From Affinundibacterium seohonense (lineage in GTDB: Bacteria; Pseudomonadota; Gammaproteobacteria; Burkholderiales; Burkholderiaceae_D), in the NCBI RefSeq assembly GCF_014284305.1, contig NZ_JACOFW010000001.1, positions 372,001-436,000 on the forward strand: a stretch of DNA of 64,000 bases, read 5' to 3'. Position 1 is the first letter of the stretch; each line of letters starts with the position of its first letter. Below are positions 38,084-47,955 of this stretch, piece by piece. The notes under the pieces are model-generated. The model saw nothing but the letters and a program-made list of their open reading frames with translations, searched no databases and was not told the origin of the DNA. The position numbers and the translations under genes were made by a program.

Positions 38084-38387
38084 GTCTTAGATAGTTTGTA
38101 TTTGGAAATAAACCTTACAATTGTTCTGGCCTAATGCGTACGTACTCGAGTCATTAGAACTTCAGAACTTGCAGAAACCCTCTTTGTTCATAGATGCAAA
38201 TTAGTTACCTTGATTACACCTGACATTGAATGGTCGATTTCGGGCATGTGTTATCAAAATCAAGACCTAAGGACATAGAGGCGATAGCAGCGATGTTGTT
38301 TTTTTTGGTTTCAGTCTCATCCGTAGAATTCATTTATTAATATCTAACAGCCAGTGCCTAGCCCAGTTGAATCAAGTCGAAGAGCGC
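38084..38387. other. Intergenic region, nothing recognised
   Basis: This is a gap of about 300 bp between the PhoH terminator and the response-regulator gene. I see no open frame, RNA gene or clear repeat; it should carry the promoter of the downstream gene. Confidence 0.5.
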
Positions 38388-40637
38388 ATGAATACTAATA
38401 ACGTAGATGACACACTTCTGTTTCTGGAGGACGACACAGATGATGACCACGGCGAATCGACCGCCCGGCAAAACTGCTGGAACATTTTAATTATCGACGA
38501 CGATCCGGATGTCCACTCAGCAACGATGTTTGCGCTGCAAGGTCTCAAAATACAAAAGCGCCGCCTACATTTTTTACATGCCTACACCACTGCAGAAGCC
38601 AGACAAGTTCTTATACACGAAGAGGATATTGCCGTTATTTTGTTAGATGTCGTCATGGAAAAGGACGATACGGGTTTGCAGTTAGTGACCTATGTAAGGG
38701 ATACATTGGGGCTCAATGATGTTCGTATTATATTGCGTACTGGACAGGCTGGTTATGCACCCGAAATGGATGCTATTCGTGATTTCGACATCAATGATTA
38801 CAAAAGCAAGACTGAACTCACACAAGCGAAGCTATTTACCGCAGTCACATCAGCAGTTCGTTCTTATGAGCAAATAAAGATTATTTCTTCGAGTAAGCAA
38901 GGCTTGGAATTGATTATCGGTGCCAGCAGTTTGCTAATGACGACGAATAACCTCAACGACTTCTCCAAACTACTGCTCGACTATATCTTTGAATTGCTTG
39001 GTTGCGAGGTAAACGCTTTCGTTTGTACAGCAAATTTCACCCAGATTCCTTTCCCGAGCAATATCGATTCTGCGCAGGGTCTCCGAGTAACCGCTTGCAC
39101 AGAAATTTACCAAAGTTGGCTGGATCAACCTTTTGTGCAGGTAGCAGGTAAAGCAGAACAACAATGCATTCAGAAAGCGCAATTCGAACAGCGACACCTA
39201 TTTACTGAGAACCAAACTGTCCTATATTTAAGCAATCTTGCCGGAGCCAATCTGACAATTTATTTGAATTGCGGAGTCACACAGAGTGCTAGCAAAATTC
39301 GAATTTTGGAGATGTTTTGCAGTAATGCTTCTGTCTGCCTAGATAACGTCATGCTAAATTCAAAAATGCATAATTTGGCGTTCTTTGATCCTTTAACAGG
39401 GCTAGCTAACCGACTTCAGATATTACAAAACTTGCAGCAGACTTTGAACTCACATCAACGCGCAGATAGCGTGTTAGCACTCATCGACATCGATCACTTT
39501 GCGGAGACGAATGACGCCTTAGGTCATCGATTTGGTGATTTTTTGTTGCGCTCGGTTGGCATCCGTTTGAGTAACCATTTTGGTGATAATTGCAAAATCG
39601 CACGCATCGGTAATGATACATTTGCCTTGCTTGGACATGAAGTTATCGTCTCACCTAAGCTCGTACTGAGTTTATTTTCACAGCCATTTACCGTTGATCA
39701 TCAACAGGTTCAATTATCGGCAACACTCGGTTTAGTTAAATTTTCAGATTACGAACTAAGTGGCCAAGATGCCCTAAAAGACGCCAATATTGCTCTGAAG
39801 CGGGCAAAAATTTATCATCGAGCTGCCTATTGCTATTTCACCCGAGAGATGGGAGTCGAGATTCGAGAACGGGTTCGCATGATGCATGCCTTACGTACCG
39901 CCTTTGAAGATGAACGATTATTTGTGGTGTATCAACCTCAAATCGATATGCGTAACGGTAAGCCTTTTGGCGCAGAGGCGCTATTACGATGGAGAACAGA
40001 AGATGGTGATTTAATTTCTCCCGATAAGTTCATTCCCATTGCCGAATATTCAGGCCTCATTGTGAGCATCGGAGAATGGGTCTTACGGACTGCCTGCTAT
40101 GAGCTCGATAAAATCTTAAAATCAGGTATTAAAGAGTTTCGAATATCGGTGAATGTCTCGCAAGCGCAATTTACTCACCCTTTATTTCTGCAAGTCATAG
40201 AGCGGGTGTTAGCTGACACGAAGATACCACCGGAATGCCTAGAATTAGAAATAACCGAATCGATGGCAATGGCAGACTTGGAAGTACTGACTTTAACCTT
40301 GGGGAAAATTAAGTCGAAAGGTGTCAGAATATCGATTGACGATTTTGGCACAGGATTTTCCTCGCTGAGTCATCTGCAGAAGCTCAACGTCGATAAGCTA
40401 AAAATTGATCGAGCATTCATCAATGAGATTACCAGCGGGACAAACGAAGGTAGCATCACCAAGATGATTATTCAATTAGCTCAAAGCTTACATCTTGAAG
40501 TCATTGCTGAGGGCGTGGAGAATCTCGAACAAGCAAATTATCTATTGCAATTTGGTTGTTATCAGGCTCAAGGTTTTCTCTATGCAAAGCCACAAAACAA
40601 AGTTGATTTCCATGCTTGGTTGCATGACCATCAATAG
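38388..40637 (+). CDS. Response regulator-DUF3369-GGDEF-EAL protein
   Basis: This is a signalling protein of about 749 residues. A receiver domain (about 25-150, phospho-acceptor Asp in VILLDVVMEKDD near residue 87) is followed by DUF3369 (about 160-325), a GGDEF domain and an EAL domain. The GGDEF signature is degenerate (RIGNDTFALLG), so diguanylate cyclase activity is unlikely. The EAL side keeps EALLRW, LEITES, DDFGTGFSSL, and EGVEN, so it should hydrolyse cyclic di-GMP under control of phosphorylation. I prefer ATG 38388 over TTG 38367. No histidine kinase gene is adjacent. Confidence 0.9.
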   Translation: MNTNNVDDTLLFLEDDTDDDHGESTARQNCWNILIIDDDPDVHSATMFALQGLKIQKRRLHFLHAYTTAEARQVLIHEEDIAVILLDVVMEKDDTGLQLVTYVRDTLGLNDVRIILRTGQAGYAPEMDAIRDFDINDYKSKTELTQAKLFTAVTSAVRSYEQIKIISSSKQGLELIIGASSLLMTTNNLNDFSKLLLDYIFELLGCEVNAFVCTANFTQIPFPSNIDSAQGLRVTACTEIYQSWLDQPFVQVAGKAEQQCIQKAQFEQRHLFTENQTVLYLSNLAGANLTIYLNCGVTQSASKIRILEMFCSNASVCLDNVMLNSKMHNLAFFDPLTGLANRLQILQNLQQTLNSHQRADSVLALIDIDHFAETNDALGHRFGDFLLRSVGIRLSNHFGDNCKIARIGNDTFALLGHEVIVSPKLVLSLFSQPFTVDHQQVQLSATLGLVKFSDYELSGQDALKDANIALKRAKIYHRAAYCYFTREMGVEIRERVRMMHALRTAFEDERLFVVYQPQIDMRNGKPFGAEALLRWRTEDGDLISPDKFIPIAEYSGLIVSIGEWVLRTACYELDKILKSGIKEFRISVNVSQAQFTHPLFLQVIERVLADTKIPPECLELEITESMAMADLEVLTLTLGKIKSKGVRISIDDFGTGFSSLSHLQKLNVDKLKIDRAFINEITSGTNEGSITKMIIQLAQSLHLEVIAEGVENLEQANYLLQFGCYQAQGFLYAKPQNKVDFHAWLHDHQ

Positions 40638-40644
40638 TGATAGC

Positions 40645-41253
40645 CTAGTCTTCTAGCCCTTGAAAACAAACTCGCAGCATGTTTTCGACGATGGCATTGG
40701 AGTCCATCTTGCTAAACCGCTGTAAATAGTCCACGGCAGGATCGCAGCTTCTCGCATAGTAACTAAACAAAATCACGTCGGAACTTAGCTTACTGCTCAA
40801 ATCACCATTTTTTTGGGCAGCCACAACCAATTTTTCTAGTTGCGAATTGAGCTTAATCACACGCCCAACGTACTTAAGATTGCGCATCAACATTTCACGT
40901 ACTGCATTGCTGGTTGATGGCAAAAATGGTAGCCCACCATCCAAGCGCACTCGCAGCGCCCATTCCAATAAGGCGGACAATTTTTCTTTTGCAGAGTATT
41001 CCGATGGAAACGACTCTAATTGCGTGGTTGCGCCGTCTAGCAAACGTATCATGGCGGCGCCCACCAAATCTTCTTTTGATTTGAAATGTTTGTATAGACT
41101 AGGTTTGGAAATGCCAATCAAATTAGCAACATCGTCCATTGTCATCAAGTCAAATCCTTTTGCTGCGAGAACATTACTTGTCGCGTCTAGAATCGCGTCT
41201 TCTCTCAAGCGAAACGCCTGATCTTTAAAATTTAGTTTGCTAAAGATACTCAT
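40645..41253 (-). CDS. TetR family transcriptional regulator
   Basis: This is a 202-residue repressor-type regulator. The N-terminal helix-turn-helix (about 15-60) reads ILDATSNVLAAKGFDLMTMDDVANLIGISKPSLYKHFKSKEDLV. The C-terminal ligand domain is variable. It is divergent from the lipid operon starting 136 bp away; a 14-bp near-palindrome (41266-41279) lies just in front of its start. It probably controls itself and that operon. The position replaces the ECF sigma/ChrR pair that accompanies related operons elsewhere. Confidence 0.88.
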   Translation of the reverse strand: MSIFSKLNFKDQAFRLREDAILDATSNVLAAKGFDLMTMDDVANLIGISKPSLYKHFKSKEDLVGAAMIRLLDGATTQLESFPSEYSAKEKLSALLEWALRVRLDGGLPFLPSTSNAVREMLMRNLKYVGRVIKLNSQLEKLVVAAQKNGDLSSKLSSDVILFSYYARSCDPAVDYLQRFSKMDSNAIVENMLRVCFQGLED

Positions 41254-41265
41254 AAGTATTAATAT

Positions 41266-41279
41266 CTACCAATTAGTAG
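41266..41279. promoter_or_regulatory. Candidate TetR operator
   Basis: ctac-caatta-gtag is palindromic in 6 of 7 pairs, and lies 12 bp upstream of the tetR-type ATG. Flanking it, agtattaat occurs twice in direct orientation (41256-41264 and 41295-41303). Autorepressor sites of this family are often 14-20 bp palindromes in such divergent gaps. Confidence 0.5.
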
Positions 41280-41388
41280 CGGTTTTTACAGGTTAGTATT
41301 AATCTTAACATTGAAGTAAAGCCCGCACAATCATTTCAAGCATCATAAGCGAGACAAGTTAGCTTCTGGTTCTTCTTTGGGAAAACGT

Positions 41389-42687
41389 ATGACGCACAAA
41401 AAACAAAAAATCGCGGTAGTCGGCGCTGGCATTTCAGGTTTAGCCAGTGCCTATTTCCTACAACGACAACATGAGATCACATTGTTTGAGGCGAATAATT
41501 ATCTTGGCGGCCATACCAATACCGTCGATATCGACTTAGATGGAAAAATATTGGTCGTTGATACAGGCTTTCTTGTGTTCAACGACCAAACCTATCCCAA
41601 CTTAATCGCCCTATTTGCTGAATTGGGGATCGATAGTTATGGCACAGACATGTCCTTCGGCGTTTCATTGAATGATGGTGAATTAGAATGGGCAGGCACT
41701 AACCTAGACACTGTTTTCGCGCAAAGAAAAAACCTATTGTCGCCAAGTTTTCTAGGAATGATCAAGGATATCTTGCGGTTTAATCGTGATGCCGCGAACA
41801 ATCTAAAATCGAGTATCGAGTCCGGCATCACACTCGGCCAGTTATTACGCGAACAGAAATATAATCCGGCGTTCGCCAATAATTACTTGATACCGATGGC
41901 AGCCGCCATCTGGTCAAGTTCACCAAAAGATATTTTAGAATTCCCGGCCCGTACGTTTTTACGTTTTTGTATCAATCACGCCTTACTGCAGGTGAATGAC
42001 CGCCCACAATGGCGTACTGTCCAAAATGGCGCGCGCAGCTATGTTAAAAAGATCGCTGAAACACTCAAAGATATTCGACTAAAGAGCCCAGTTACCGAAG
42101 TAAAGCGCACTGAGCATGGTGTGATGGTGACGTCTAATGGCAACACCGAACTATTCGATCAAGTTATTTTTGCCACGCATGCGCCAGACACGCTGCGTAT
42201 GCTGACTGATCCGAGTGAAGCGGAATTTCAATTACTTTCCAAAGTCCGCTATCAAGCAAATACGGCCTACCTGCACACTGACATTTCTCTGCTGCCACGT
42301 TCAAAAAAGGTGTGGAGTGCTTGGAATTATATTGGACATACTGGAAACGGAAAGACGACGGGGGCTTCAGACACCCAATCAGTTTGCGTGAGTTATTTGC
42401 TGAATCAATTGCAGCGATTAGATACACAGACACCAGTCATCGTTACCTTAAATCCTGTTCATGAACCACAAGCTGAAAGTGTATTTGCGCAATTTGAATA
42501 TGATCATCCTGTGTTTGATCAAAAAGCGATTGAAAGTCAAGCTGACTTATCTTCCATTCAAGGTCACAATAAGGCTTGGTTCGCGGGCGCTTGGACTGGC
42601 TATGGTTTTCACGAAGACGGCCTAAAATCAGCACTTCGCGTAATCAAACAATTTGATTTGAGTCCAACTTGGGCTCGCACTGAGTAA
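41389..42687 (+). CDS. FAD-dependent amine oxidase-type oxidoreductase
   Basis: This is a flavoprotein of about 432 residues. The Rossmann FAD motif is IAVVGAGISGLASAYFL at the N-terminus, then LFEANNYLGGHTNTVD; the C-terminal FAD contact is WFAGAWTGYGFHEDGL. It is the first gene of an eight-gene operon. Such proteins sit beside DUF1365 and Cfa-type genes in many proteobacteria, and are thought to act on membrane fatty acyl chains. ATG 41389 preferred over TTG 41377; ggga lies upstream. Confidence 0.88.
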   Translation: MTHKKQKIAVVGAGISGLASAYFLQRQHEITLFEANNYLGGHTNTVDIDLDGKILVVDTGFLVFNDQTYPNLIALFAELGIDSYGTDMSFGVSLNDGELEWAGTNLDTVFAQRKNLLSPSFLGMIKDILRFNRDAANNLKSSIESGITLGQLLREQKYNPAFANNYLIPMAAAIWSSSPKDILEFPARTFLRFCINHALLQVNDRPQWRTVQNGARSYVKKIAETLKDIRLKSPVTEVKRTEHGVMVTSNGNTELFDQVIFATHAPDTLRMLTDPSEAEFQLLSKVRYQANTAYLHTDISLLPRSKKVWSAWNYIGHTGNGKTTGASDTQSVCVSYLLNQLQRLDTQTPVIVTLNPVHEPQAESVFAQFEYDHPVFDQKAIESQADLSSIQGHNKAWFAGAWTGYGFHEDGLKSALRVIKQFDLSPTWARTE

Positions 42688-42696
42688 AGCGAAAAA

Positions 42697-43506
42697 ATGG
42701 CATCTTCCCTCATTCAAGCTTTAGTGATGCACCAGCGACTACGACCAGTGAAGCACAGGTTCGTTTATCCAGTATTCATGCTAAAGCTTGATCTTGATGC
42801 GCTAAATGATGTCGATGCCACTTCTGCTGCACTGCCAAAGGGCATGTTATTCGGCGTTAATTGTTGGAGACCCATCTCAATTCATACCAAAGACTACGGA
42901 CCGCGCGATGGCTCAGATCTGAAACTTTGGATACAGAGCGTGTTACAGACGCACCAAGTTCCGCATATCGATAAAATAGAATTACTGAGTTTTCCGCGCG
43001 TCTTTGGCTATGCATTTAACCCGATCAGTATTTGGTATTGCTACGACAAGTTATCTCAGTTGATCGCCATCTTAGCCGAAGTAAACAATACGTTTGGCCA
43101 GCATCATTTCTATTTATTAAAGGCGGCTGATAATGCGGTTATCGATGCTGATACTCAGTTAATCAGCACAAAAATGATGCACGTGTCACCATTTTGTGAG
43201 GTGAAAGGTCACTATCAATTTAAATTTACTGAAACCAGTAAAAAAATCAACGTGAATATCGACTACTACGATGAGCAAGGCTTGCTGATTCAAACAGCGA
43301 TCATAGGCAAACCGCAACAACTCACGACTAGACATTTAATGAGTGCATTAGCCAAGCAACCATTTTTGACCTTTGGTGTGTTCTTCAGAATTCATTGGCA
43401 CGCCCTACATTTATGGCTAAAAAAAGTGCCTTTTCGGCGTCAGGTTCACTTTACTAATCAACAAATCACGACTGGCAAAACGATAAAACAGGAGCAGACA
43501 AAGTGA
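42697..43506 (+). CDS. DUF1365 family protein
   Basis: This is a 269-residue protein of unknown biochemical role. Family regions include MLKLDLDALND near the start, SFPRVFGYAFNPISIWYCYD and EVNNTFGQHHFYLL. There is no signal peptide; it is probably peripheral to the membrane. It is always found with the flavoprotein and Cfa-like methyltransferase, which argues for one pathway. It starts 9 bp after the flavoprotein gene and overlaps the next gene by 4 bp. Confidence 0.9.
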   Translation: MASSLIQALVMHQRLRPVKHRFVYPVFMLKLDLDALNDVDATSAALPKGMLFGVNCWRPISIHTKDYGPRDGSDLKLWIQSVLQTHQVPHIDKIELLSFPRVFGYAFNPISIWYCYDKLSQLIAILAEVNNTFGQHHFYLLKAADNAVIDADTQLISTKMMHVSPFCEVKGHYQFKFTETSKKINVNIDYYDEQGLLIQTAIIGKPQQLTTRHLMSALAKQPFLTFGVFFRIHWHALHLWLKKVPFRRQVHFTNQQITTGKTIKQEQTK

Positions 43507-44744
43507 GTTCAATTCCAAGTACAACTAGCGAAATGACTAAGGATTCTAACGCGATTAATTCATCTGCAATGCCAGCCAGCGCCAAGCTTTTTCTCCGCAT
43601 GCTTAGCAAGATTCAACACGGCAATTTGCACATAGTCACGCCCACTGGTGAGGTTCTAAAGTTCGGCGATCAACAAGTCGCACAATCGGTTATTTTGACG
43701 ATTCACGATTGGCAAGCTTGCAGAAAAATTATGCAAGGCGGCGACATCGGTTTTGCGGAATGTTATGAAGCTGGATGGGTGAGTACAAGTGATCTGACCG
43801 CCCTACTTCGCTTAGCGATTCAAAATGACAGTGCCTTAGATAAGGCAATTTTTGGCGGTAAATTAATGGGCTTATGGTACAAGCTCAAACATCTACTTCG
43901 ACCAAACACGCGCAAAGGCAGTCGCAAAAATATCCATGCCCACTACGATATCGGCAATTCCTTTTATCAGTTATGGCTAGATGCAAGCTGGACGTATTCA
44001 AGTGCGATTTTCTATGGCGATTATCAAATCAGTTTGCAAGAAGCGCAGTATCGCAAGTATCAGCGCATTATCGATGTACTCGGACTAAAAGAAGGTGATC
44101 GCGTTTTAGAAATTGGCTGCGGCTGGGGCGGCTTCGCAGAACATGCATCCTCACGCGGCATCCACGTGCATGGTGTGACGATTTCGCCCTCACAATTGGA
44201 AATTGCAGAGCAGCGTATTAAGCAACTTGAACGCCAAGATTTGGTGAAGCTTGAGCTTTGCGATTATCGTGATCTCGAAGGAAGCTACGATGCGATCGTC
44301 TCGATTGAAATGTTCGAAGCGGTGGGTGAAGAATATTGGCCCATCTATTTCAAGACCGTCAATCAACGCCTCAAAGCTGGTGGCAAGGCCTTGATTCAAA
44401 CCATCACCATCGATGAGGCGCGCTTCGAACGCTATCGCAGCGGCACCGATTTTATTCAGCAATACATTTTTCCGGGCGGCATGCTCCCTAGCCCACCGCG
44501 TTTCGTGCAACTCGCGCAACAGCATGGCTTACAGACTCGCGACCAATATGCCTTCGGTAAAGATTATGCCGAAACCCTGCGTCGATGGAATCATGACTTT
44601 GAAAACAATATCGACGGCATTCACGGCTTAGGTTTCGGCACTGCATTCCAAAGAATCTGGCAACTGTATTTTTCCTACTGCGAGGCTGGCTTTGACGAAG
44701 GCCGTACCGATGTTTTTCAATTCCTATTACAGAAAAATTCATGA
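43503..44744 (+). CDS. Cyclopropane-fatty-acyl-phospholipid synthase family methyltransferase
   Basis: This S-adenosylmethionine-dependent methyltransferase acts on unsaturated acyl chains of phospholipids, 413 residues. Family signatures include HYDIGNSFYQLWLD, the SAM site VLEIGCGWGGFAEHA and SIEMFEAVGEEYW. Start GTG 43503 within the DUF1365 stop codon region (gtga overlap). It may make cyclopropane rings or, as in operons of this kind, methylated or furan fatty acids; this cannot be settled from sequence. Confidence 0.9.
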   Translation: MSSIPSTTSEMTKDSNAINSSAMPASAKLFLRMLSKIQHGNLHIVTPTGEVLKFGDQQVAQSVILTIHDWQACRKIMQGGDIGFAECYEAGWVSTSDLTALLRLAIQNDSALDKAIFGGKLMGLWYKLKHLLRPNTRKGSRKNIHAHYDIGNSFYQLWLDASWTYSSAIFYGDYQISLQEAQYRKYQRIIDVLGLKEGDRVLEIGCGWGGFAEHASSRGIHVHGVTISPSQLEIAEQRIKQLERQDLVKLELCDYRDLEGSYDAIVSIEMFEAVGEEYWPIYFKTVNQRLKAGGKALIQTITIDEARFERYRSGTDFIQQYIFPGGMLPSPPRFVQLAQQHGLQTRDQYAFGKDYAETLRRWNHDFENNIDGIHGLGFGTAFQRIWQLYFSYCEAGFDEGRTDVFQFLLQKNS

Positions 44745-45313
44745 TGCGCGCCTATCTTAAAATCATCTTTTTAGCGTCGGTAATGCTATTTACCGGCATT
44801 GCCAGCGCACAAACTTGGAAGCAACATTTACCGCAAGCAAAAATGCTAGGTGGAGGTGAGTTTCGTTGGTGGGGATTTTCGATTTACACTGCAAAAATTT
44901 GGCAACAGACTCCGAATAAAGATGGCGGTCTCGATCAAAGCGCGAGTTTTGCTTTGGAAATCACCTACAACAAGTCCATCAGTCGTGAACGATTTGTCGA
45001 TTCCAGCATTGATGAAATCAAGCGCTTACACGGCAGCAAATACAATGCTGAAAAATTGGGCATGTGGCGCCAGTACATGGAAAAAGCTTTTATTGATGTG
45101 AAGTCTGGCGACCAATTGATTGGCGTTTATTTGCCAGGCATGGGCTGCCGCTTTTACAGCCAACAAACTCTATTGGCCGAAATTCCTGACGAGGCGTTTG
45201 CTAATGCCTTCTTCTCAATTTGGTTAGATCCGCGTACGAAAGACAGTAATCTGCGTCAACAATTATTGGGCAACAATAAATCCTCAGCGGCAATAACTGG
45301 TTCAACAATGTGA
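44741..45313 (+). CDS. Exported chalcone isomerase-like protein
   Basis: This is a 190-residue protein with a signal peptide (about 1-23, ending ASA-Q) and a chalcone-isomerase-like fold (GGGEFRWWGFSIYTAKIW; LGMWRQYMEKAF; GVYLPGMGCRFY). Relatives of this fold can bind fatty acids without catalysis. It overlaps both neighbours by 4 bp. Expected location is the periplasm. Confidence 0.85.
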   Translation: MMRAYLKIIFLASVMLFTGIASAQTWKQHLPQAKMLGGGEFRWWGFSIYTAKIWQQTPNKDGGLDQSASFALEITYNKSISRERFVDSSIDEIKRLHGSKYNAEKLGMWRQYMEKAFIDVKSGDQLIGVYLPGMGCRFYSQQTLLAEIPDEAFANAFFSIWLDPRTKDSNLRQQLLGNNKSSAAITGSTM

Positions 45314-46593
45314 AGATCTCAGCGCTGATTTTTTATGGATTACTTGGACTGCCCTTAGCGATGGCGGCCTTGCCCGTGTATGTGCAGATTCCTAATTACT
45401 ACACAGCGCAGCTTGGTCTACCTTTAGCTAGCACGGGTTTGGTGTTATTTTTCGCGCGCATGTTTGACACTGTTCAAGATCCATTTATTGGCCAACTGAT
45501 CGATAAATTTGGATGCAGCAATCGCATTTGGATCATCATTTCCGCAGCCTTACTTTGTTTGACATTTACCGGCCTGTGGTTGCCGCCAGCATTTGCGCGG
45601 GATTCTAATACCATGTTACTGATCTGGTTAGGTGTCATGCTCAGTCTCGCCTACACCGCACACAGTATGCTCAATATCGCCTACTTGGCATGGGGTTCAA
45701 GTCTTGAGAGTAAAGGAACAACAGAAGATGGCGACGATAAGGCTTCATACCATCAACTACTTGGCGCATCGGCGTGGCGCGAAGCATTTGGCATGATCGG
45801 TGTGATCCTCTCAAGTGTCATCCCAAGTTGGATAATTCTGCAAGACAAAAACACTGCCGCAACACAATTAAGCCAATATGCAATCGGCTTTGCCGTTTTG
45901 GTCGGGATCGCCGTTTGTGCCCTGTTGGTCGGTGCTATCAAGCCCTTGCAGCGCAGTAAACACGCCCTCATCGCACTTCGCACTTTGCTCAAAAATCCCC
46001 GATTCGTCGCCCTTTTACGCATCTATTTCTTTAACTCTTTATCGGTTGCTATTCCAGCCAGTCTGATTCTGTTTTTTATCAATGACAGAATTCAAGCGCC
46101 CGAAAAAACTGGCCTCTTTTTATCCTCGTACTTTATCGCAGGCGCATGTGGTCTGCCGTTGTGGATACGCTTAGCGAAGCGCATCGGCGCACATCGATCC
46201 TGGCAGCTAGGTATGCTGATTGCGGTCTTGAGTTTTATTGGCGCCAGTTTGCTCGGCTCCGGTGATGATTATGCATTCTTATTGGTCTGCATCGCCTCAG
46301 GTTTTGCGCTTGGTGCGGATTTAGCTCTACCACCAGTTTTGCTCACTCTGGTGGTGAATGACAAAGACAATATGGGGGCTTATTTTGGTCTCTGGTCTTT
46401 GATAGGAAAATTCACTCTCGCCTTAGCCGGACTCAGCCTTTCCTTGCTCGCAATTCTCAGTTACCAACCCAGTCAGGTAAACCAAGCGAGTGGCTTAATG
46501 GCATTGACTTTCACTTATGCAGTCCTCCCCTGCGCTTTCAAGTTGATCGCGCTCTTTTTACTTCGTCATTTTTCTAAGAGCATTCCATCATGA
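45310..46593 (+). CDS. MFS / GPH-type membrane transporter
   Basis: This integral membrane protein has 427 residues and about 12 helices. The N-terminal region VLFFARMFDTVQDPFIGQLIDK is like the GPH (sugar:cation symporter) branch of the major facilitator family. In this operon it could move a lipid or lipid precursor; the substrate is unknown. GTG start at 45310, 4-bp overlaps on both sides. Confidence 0.88.
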   Translation: MKISALIFYGLLGLPLAMAALPVYVQIPNYYTAQLGLPLASTGLVLFFARMFDTVQDPFIGQLIDKFGCSNRIWIIISAALLCLTFTGLWLPPAFARDSNTMLLIWLGVMLSLAYTAHSMLNIAYLAWGSSLESKGTTEDGDDKASYHQLLGASAWREAFGMIGVILSSVIPSWIILQDKNTAATQLSQYAIGFAVLVGIAVCALLVGAIKPLQRSKHALIALRTLLKNPRFVALLRIYFFNSLSVAIPASLILFFINDRIQAPEKTGLFLSSYFIAGACGLPLWIRLAKRIGAHRSWQLGMLIAVLSFIGASLLGSGDDYAFLLVCIASGFALGADLALPPVLLTLVVNDKDNMGAYFGLWSLIGKFTLALAGLSLSLLAILSYQPSQVNQASGLMALTFTYAVLPCAFKLIALFLLRHFSKSIPS

Positions 46594-47129
46594 TCAAAAA
46601 AATCCTTCTCGCCCTTGGCGCAGTGTCATTGACATTTTTGCTCAGCGCCTGTGCCATCACCGACGTCAATCACTATAAAGACGTCAAACCTCAGCTCGAC
46701 TTAGAGAAATTCTTCCTCGGCACGACCGATGCATGGGGCATGTTCCAACAAAGAAATGGGGCGGTCGTCAAACGATTTAATGTCGTCATCGACACCAAAA
46801 AAATCGGTGACGAATTAGTTCTCGACGAACGTTTTGTGTATGACGATGGCAGCAAACAACAACGTATCTGGCGCTTACGTAAAAACACAGATGGTCGCTG
46901 GATAGGCAAAGCGGATGACGTCAAAGGTGAAGCCATCGGTGAGATCGCAGGCAACGCATTGAAGTGGCAATACACTTTACTGCTACCCGTCGATGGCAGC
47001 ATCTACGAAATGGCGATGGATGATTGGATGTACCTGATCGATGACAACACCATGATCAATCGCACCAAAATGAATAAATTTGGCTTTGAAGTCGGTGAAG
47101 TCACTTTATTTTTCCGTCGGAGAGGATGA
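46590..47129 (+). CDS. DUF3833 family lipoprotein
   Basis: This is a 179-residue lipoprotein with lipobox LLSAC at about residues 17-21, so it is anchored to a membrane on the periplasmic side. The mature part is beta-rich with family features (GMFQQRNGAVVKRF; DGSKQQRIWRL; DWMYLIDDNTMINRTKM). The fold resembles lipocalin-like lipid binders; function not known. 4-bp overlaps on both sides. Confidence 0.88.
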   Translation: MIKKILLALGAVSLTFLLSACAITDVNHYKDVKPQLDLEKFFLGTTDAWGMFQQRNGAVVKRFNVVIDTKKIGDELVLDERFVYDDGSKQQRIWRLRKNTDGRWIGKADDVKGEAIGEIAGNALKWQYTLLLPVDGSIYEMAMDDWMYLIDDNTMINRTKMNKFGFEVGEVTLFFRRRG

Positions 47130-47920
47130 TGCGACTCCCATTCTTGCAGCCGCTCAATCGCCCGGTGCGTGATTGGCACAATCAAACGATTTGGATTATT
47201 GGTGCATCTAGTGGCATCGGTGCAGCGCTCGCCAAAGCACTACTAGTACAAGGCGCAAATGTAATCCTGTCCGCGAGACGTCAAGGCAATTTAGAGGCGG
47301 TGGCAAACGCGCACCCACAGGCGCACATTTTGGCATTTGATGTTGCTGACCAAAACGCCTGGCAACATGCGAGTGCGCAATTGCAAGATAAATTTCCTAG
47401 CATTGATTTGGTTATTTTTTGCGCCGCAAAATACCAACCTGAACGTAGCTGGGAAGTCGATGCCAATGACGCTGCGGACACTCTCAAGATCAATTTGGAA
47501 AGTGTTTATCACGGATTACAAACTGTTTTGCCAAACATGATTAAGCGCGGCAGCGGCGGGTTAGCAATACTTGCCAGTGTCGCCGGCTATTTGGGTTTGC
47601 CAAATGCCAGCGTGTATGGACCAAGCAAGGCAGCTTTGATCAACCTGACCGAGTTGCTATACAGTGATTTACACGAGAAAAATATCAATGTGTACTTGGT
47701 CAATCCCGGTTTTGTCAGTACCGAACTCACCAGCAAAAATGATTTCGCCATGCCGGCGTTACAAACGCCAGAGCAAGCTTCACAAGCGATACTCGCCGGA
47801 ATCGCCGACGGTGATTTTGAAATCCATTTCCCCAAGCGATTTACCATGGGATTAAAGTTAATGCAGATGTTGCCCTACCGCTGGCGATTTGCGCTGATAC
47901 GGCGCTTTGTGATCGCCTAA
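47126..47920 (+). CDS. Short-chain dehydrogenase/reductase
   Basis: This is a 264-residue classical SDR. The cofactor motif is GASSGIGAALAKAL (about 25-38), with the catalytic Tyr/Lys in YGPSK and the upstream Ser in LASVAGYLG. The C-terminus is basic and slightly hydrophobic. It probably reduces or oxidises a lipid intermediate with NADPH. It starts at ATG 47126, overlapping the lipoprotein gene. Confidence 0.9.
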   Translation: MMRLPFLQPLNRPVRDWHNQTIWIIGASSGIGAALAKALLVQGANVILSARRQGNLEAVANAHPQAHILAFDVADQNAWQHASAQLQDKFPSIDLVIFCAAKYQPERSWEVDANDAADTLKINLESVYHGLQTVLPNMIKRGSGGLAILASVAGYLGLPNASVYGPSKAALINLTELLYSDLHEKNINVYLVNPGFVSTELTSKNDFAMPALQTPEQASQAILAGIADGDFEIHFPKRFTMGLKLMQMLPYRWRFALIRRFVIA

Positions 47921-47955
47921 GCTAATCGCTCAAAATAACCATCACGAGTTAAAAA

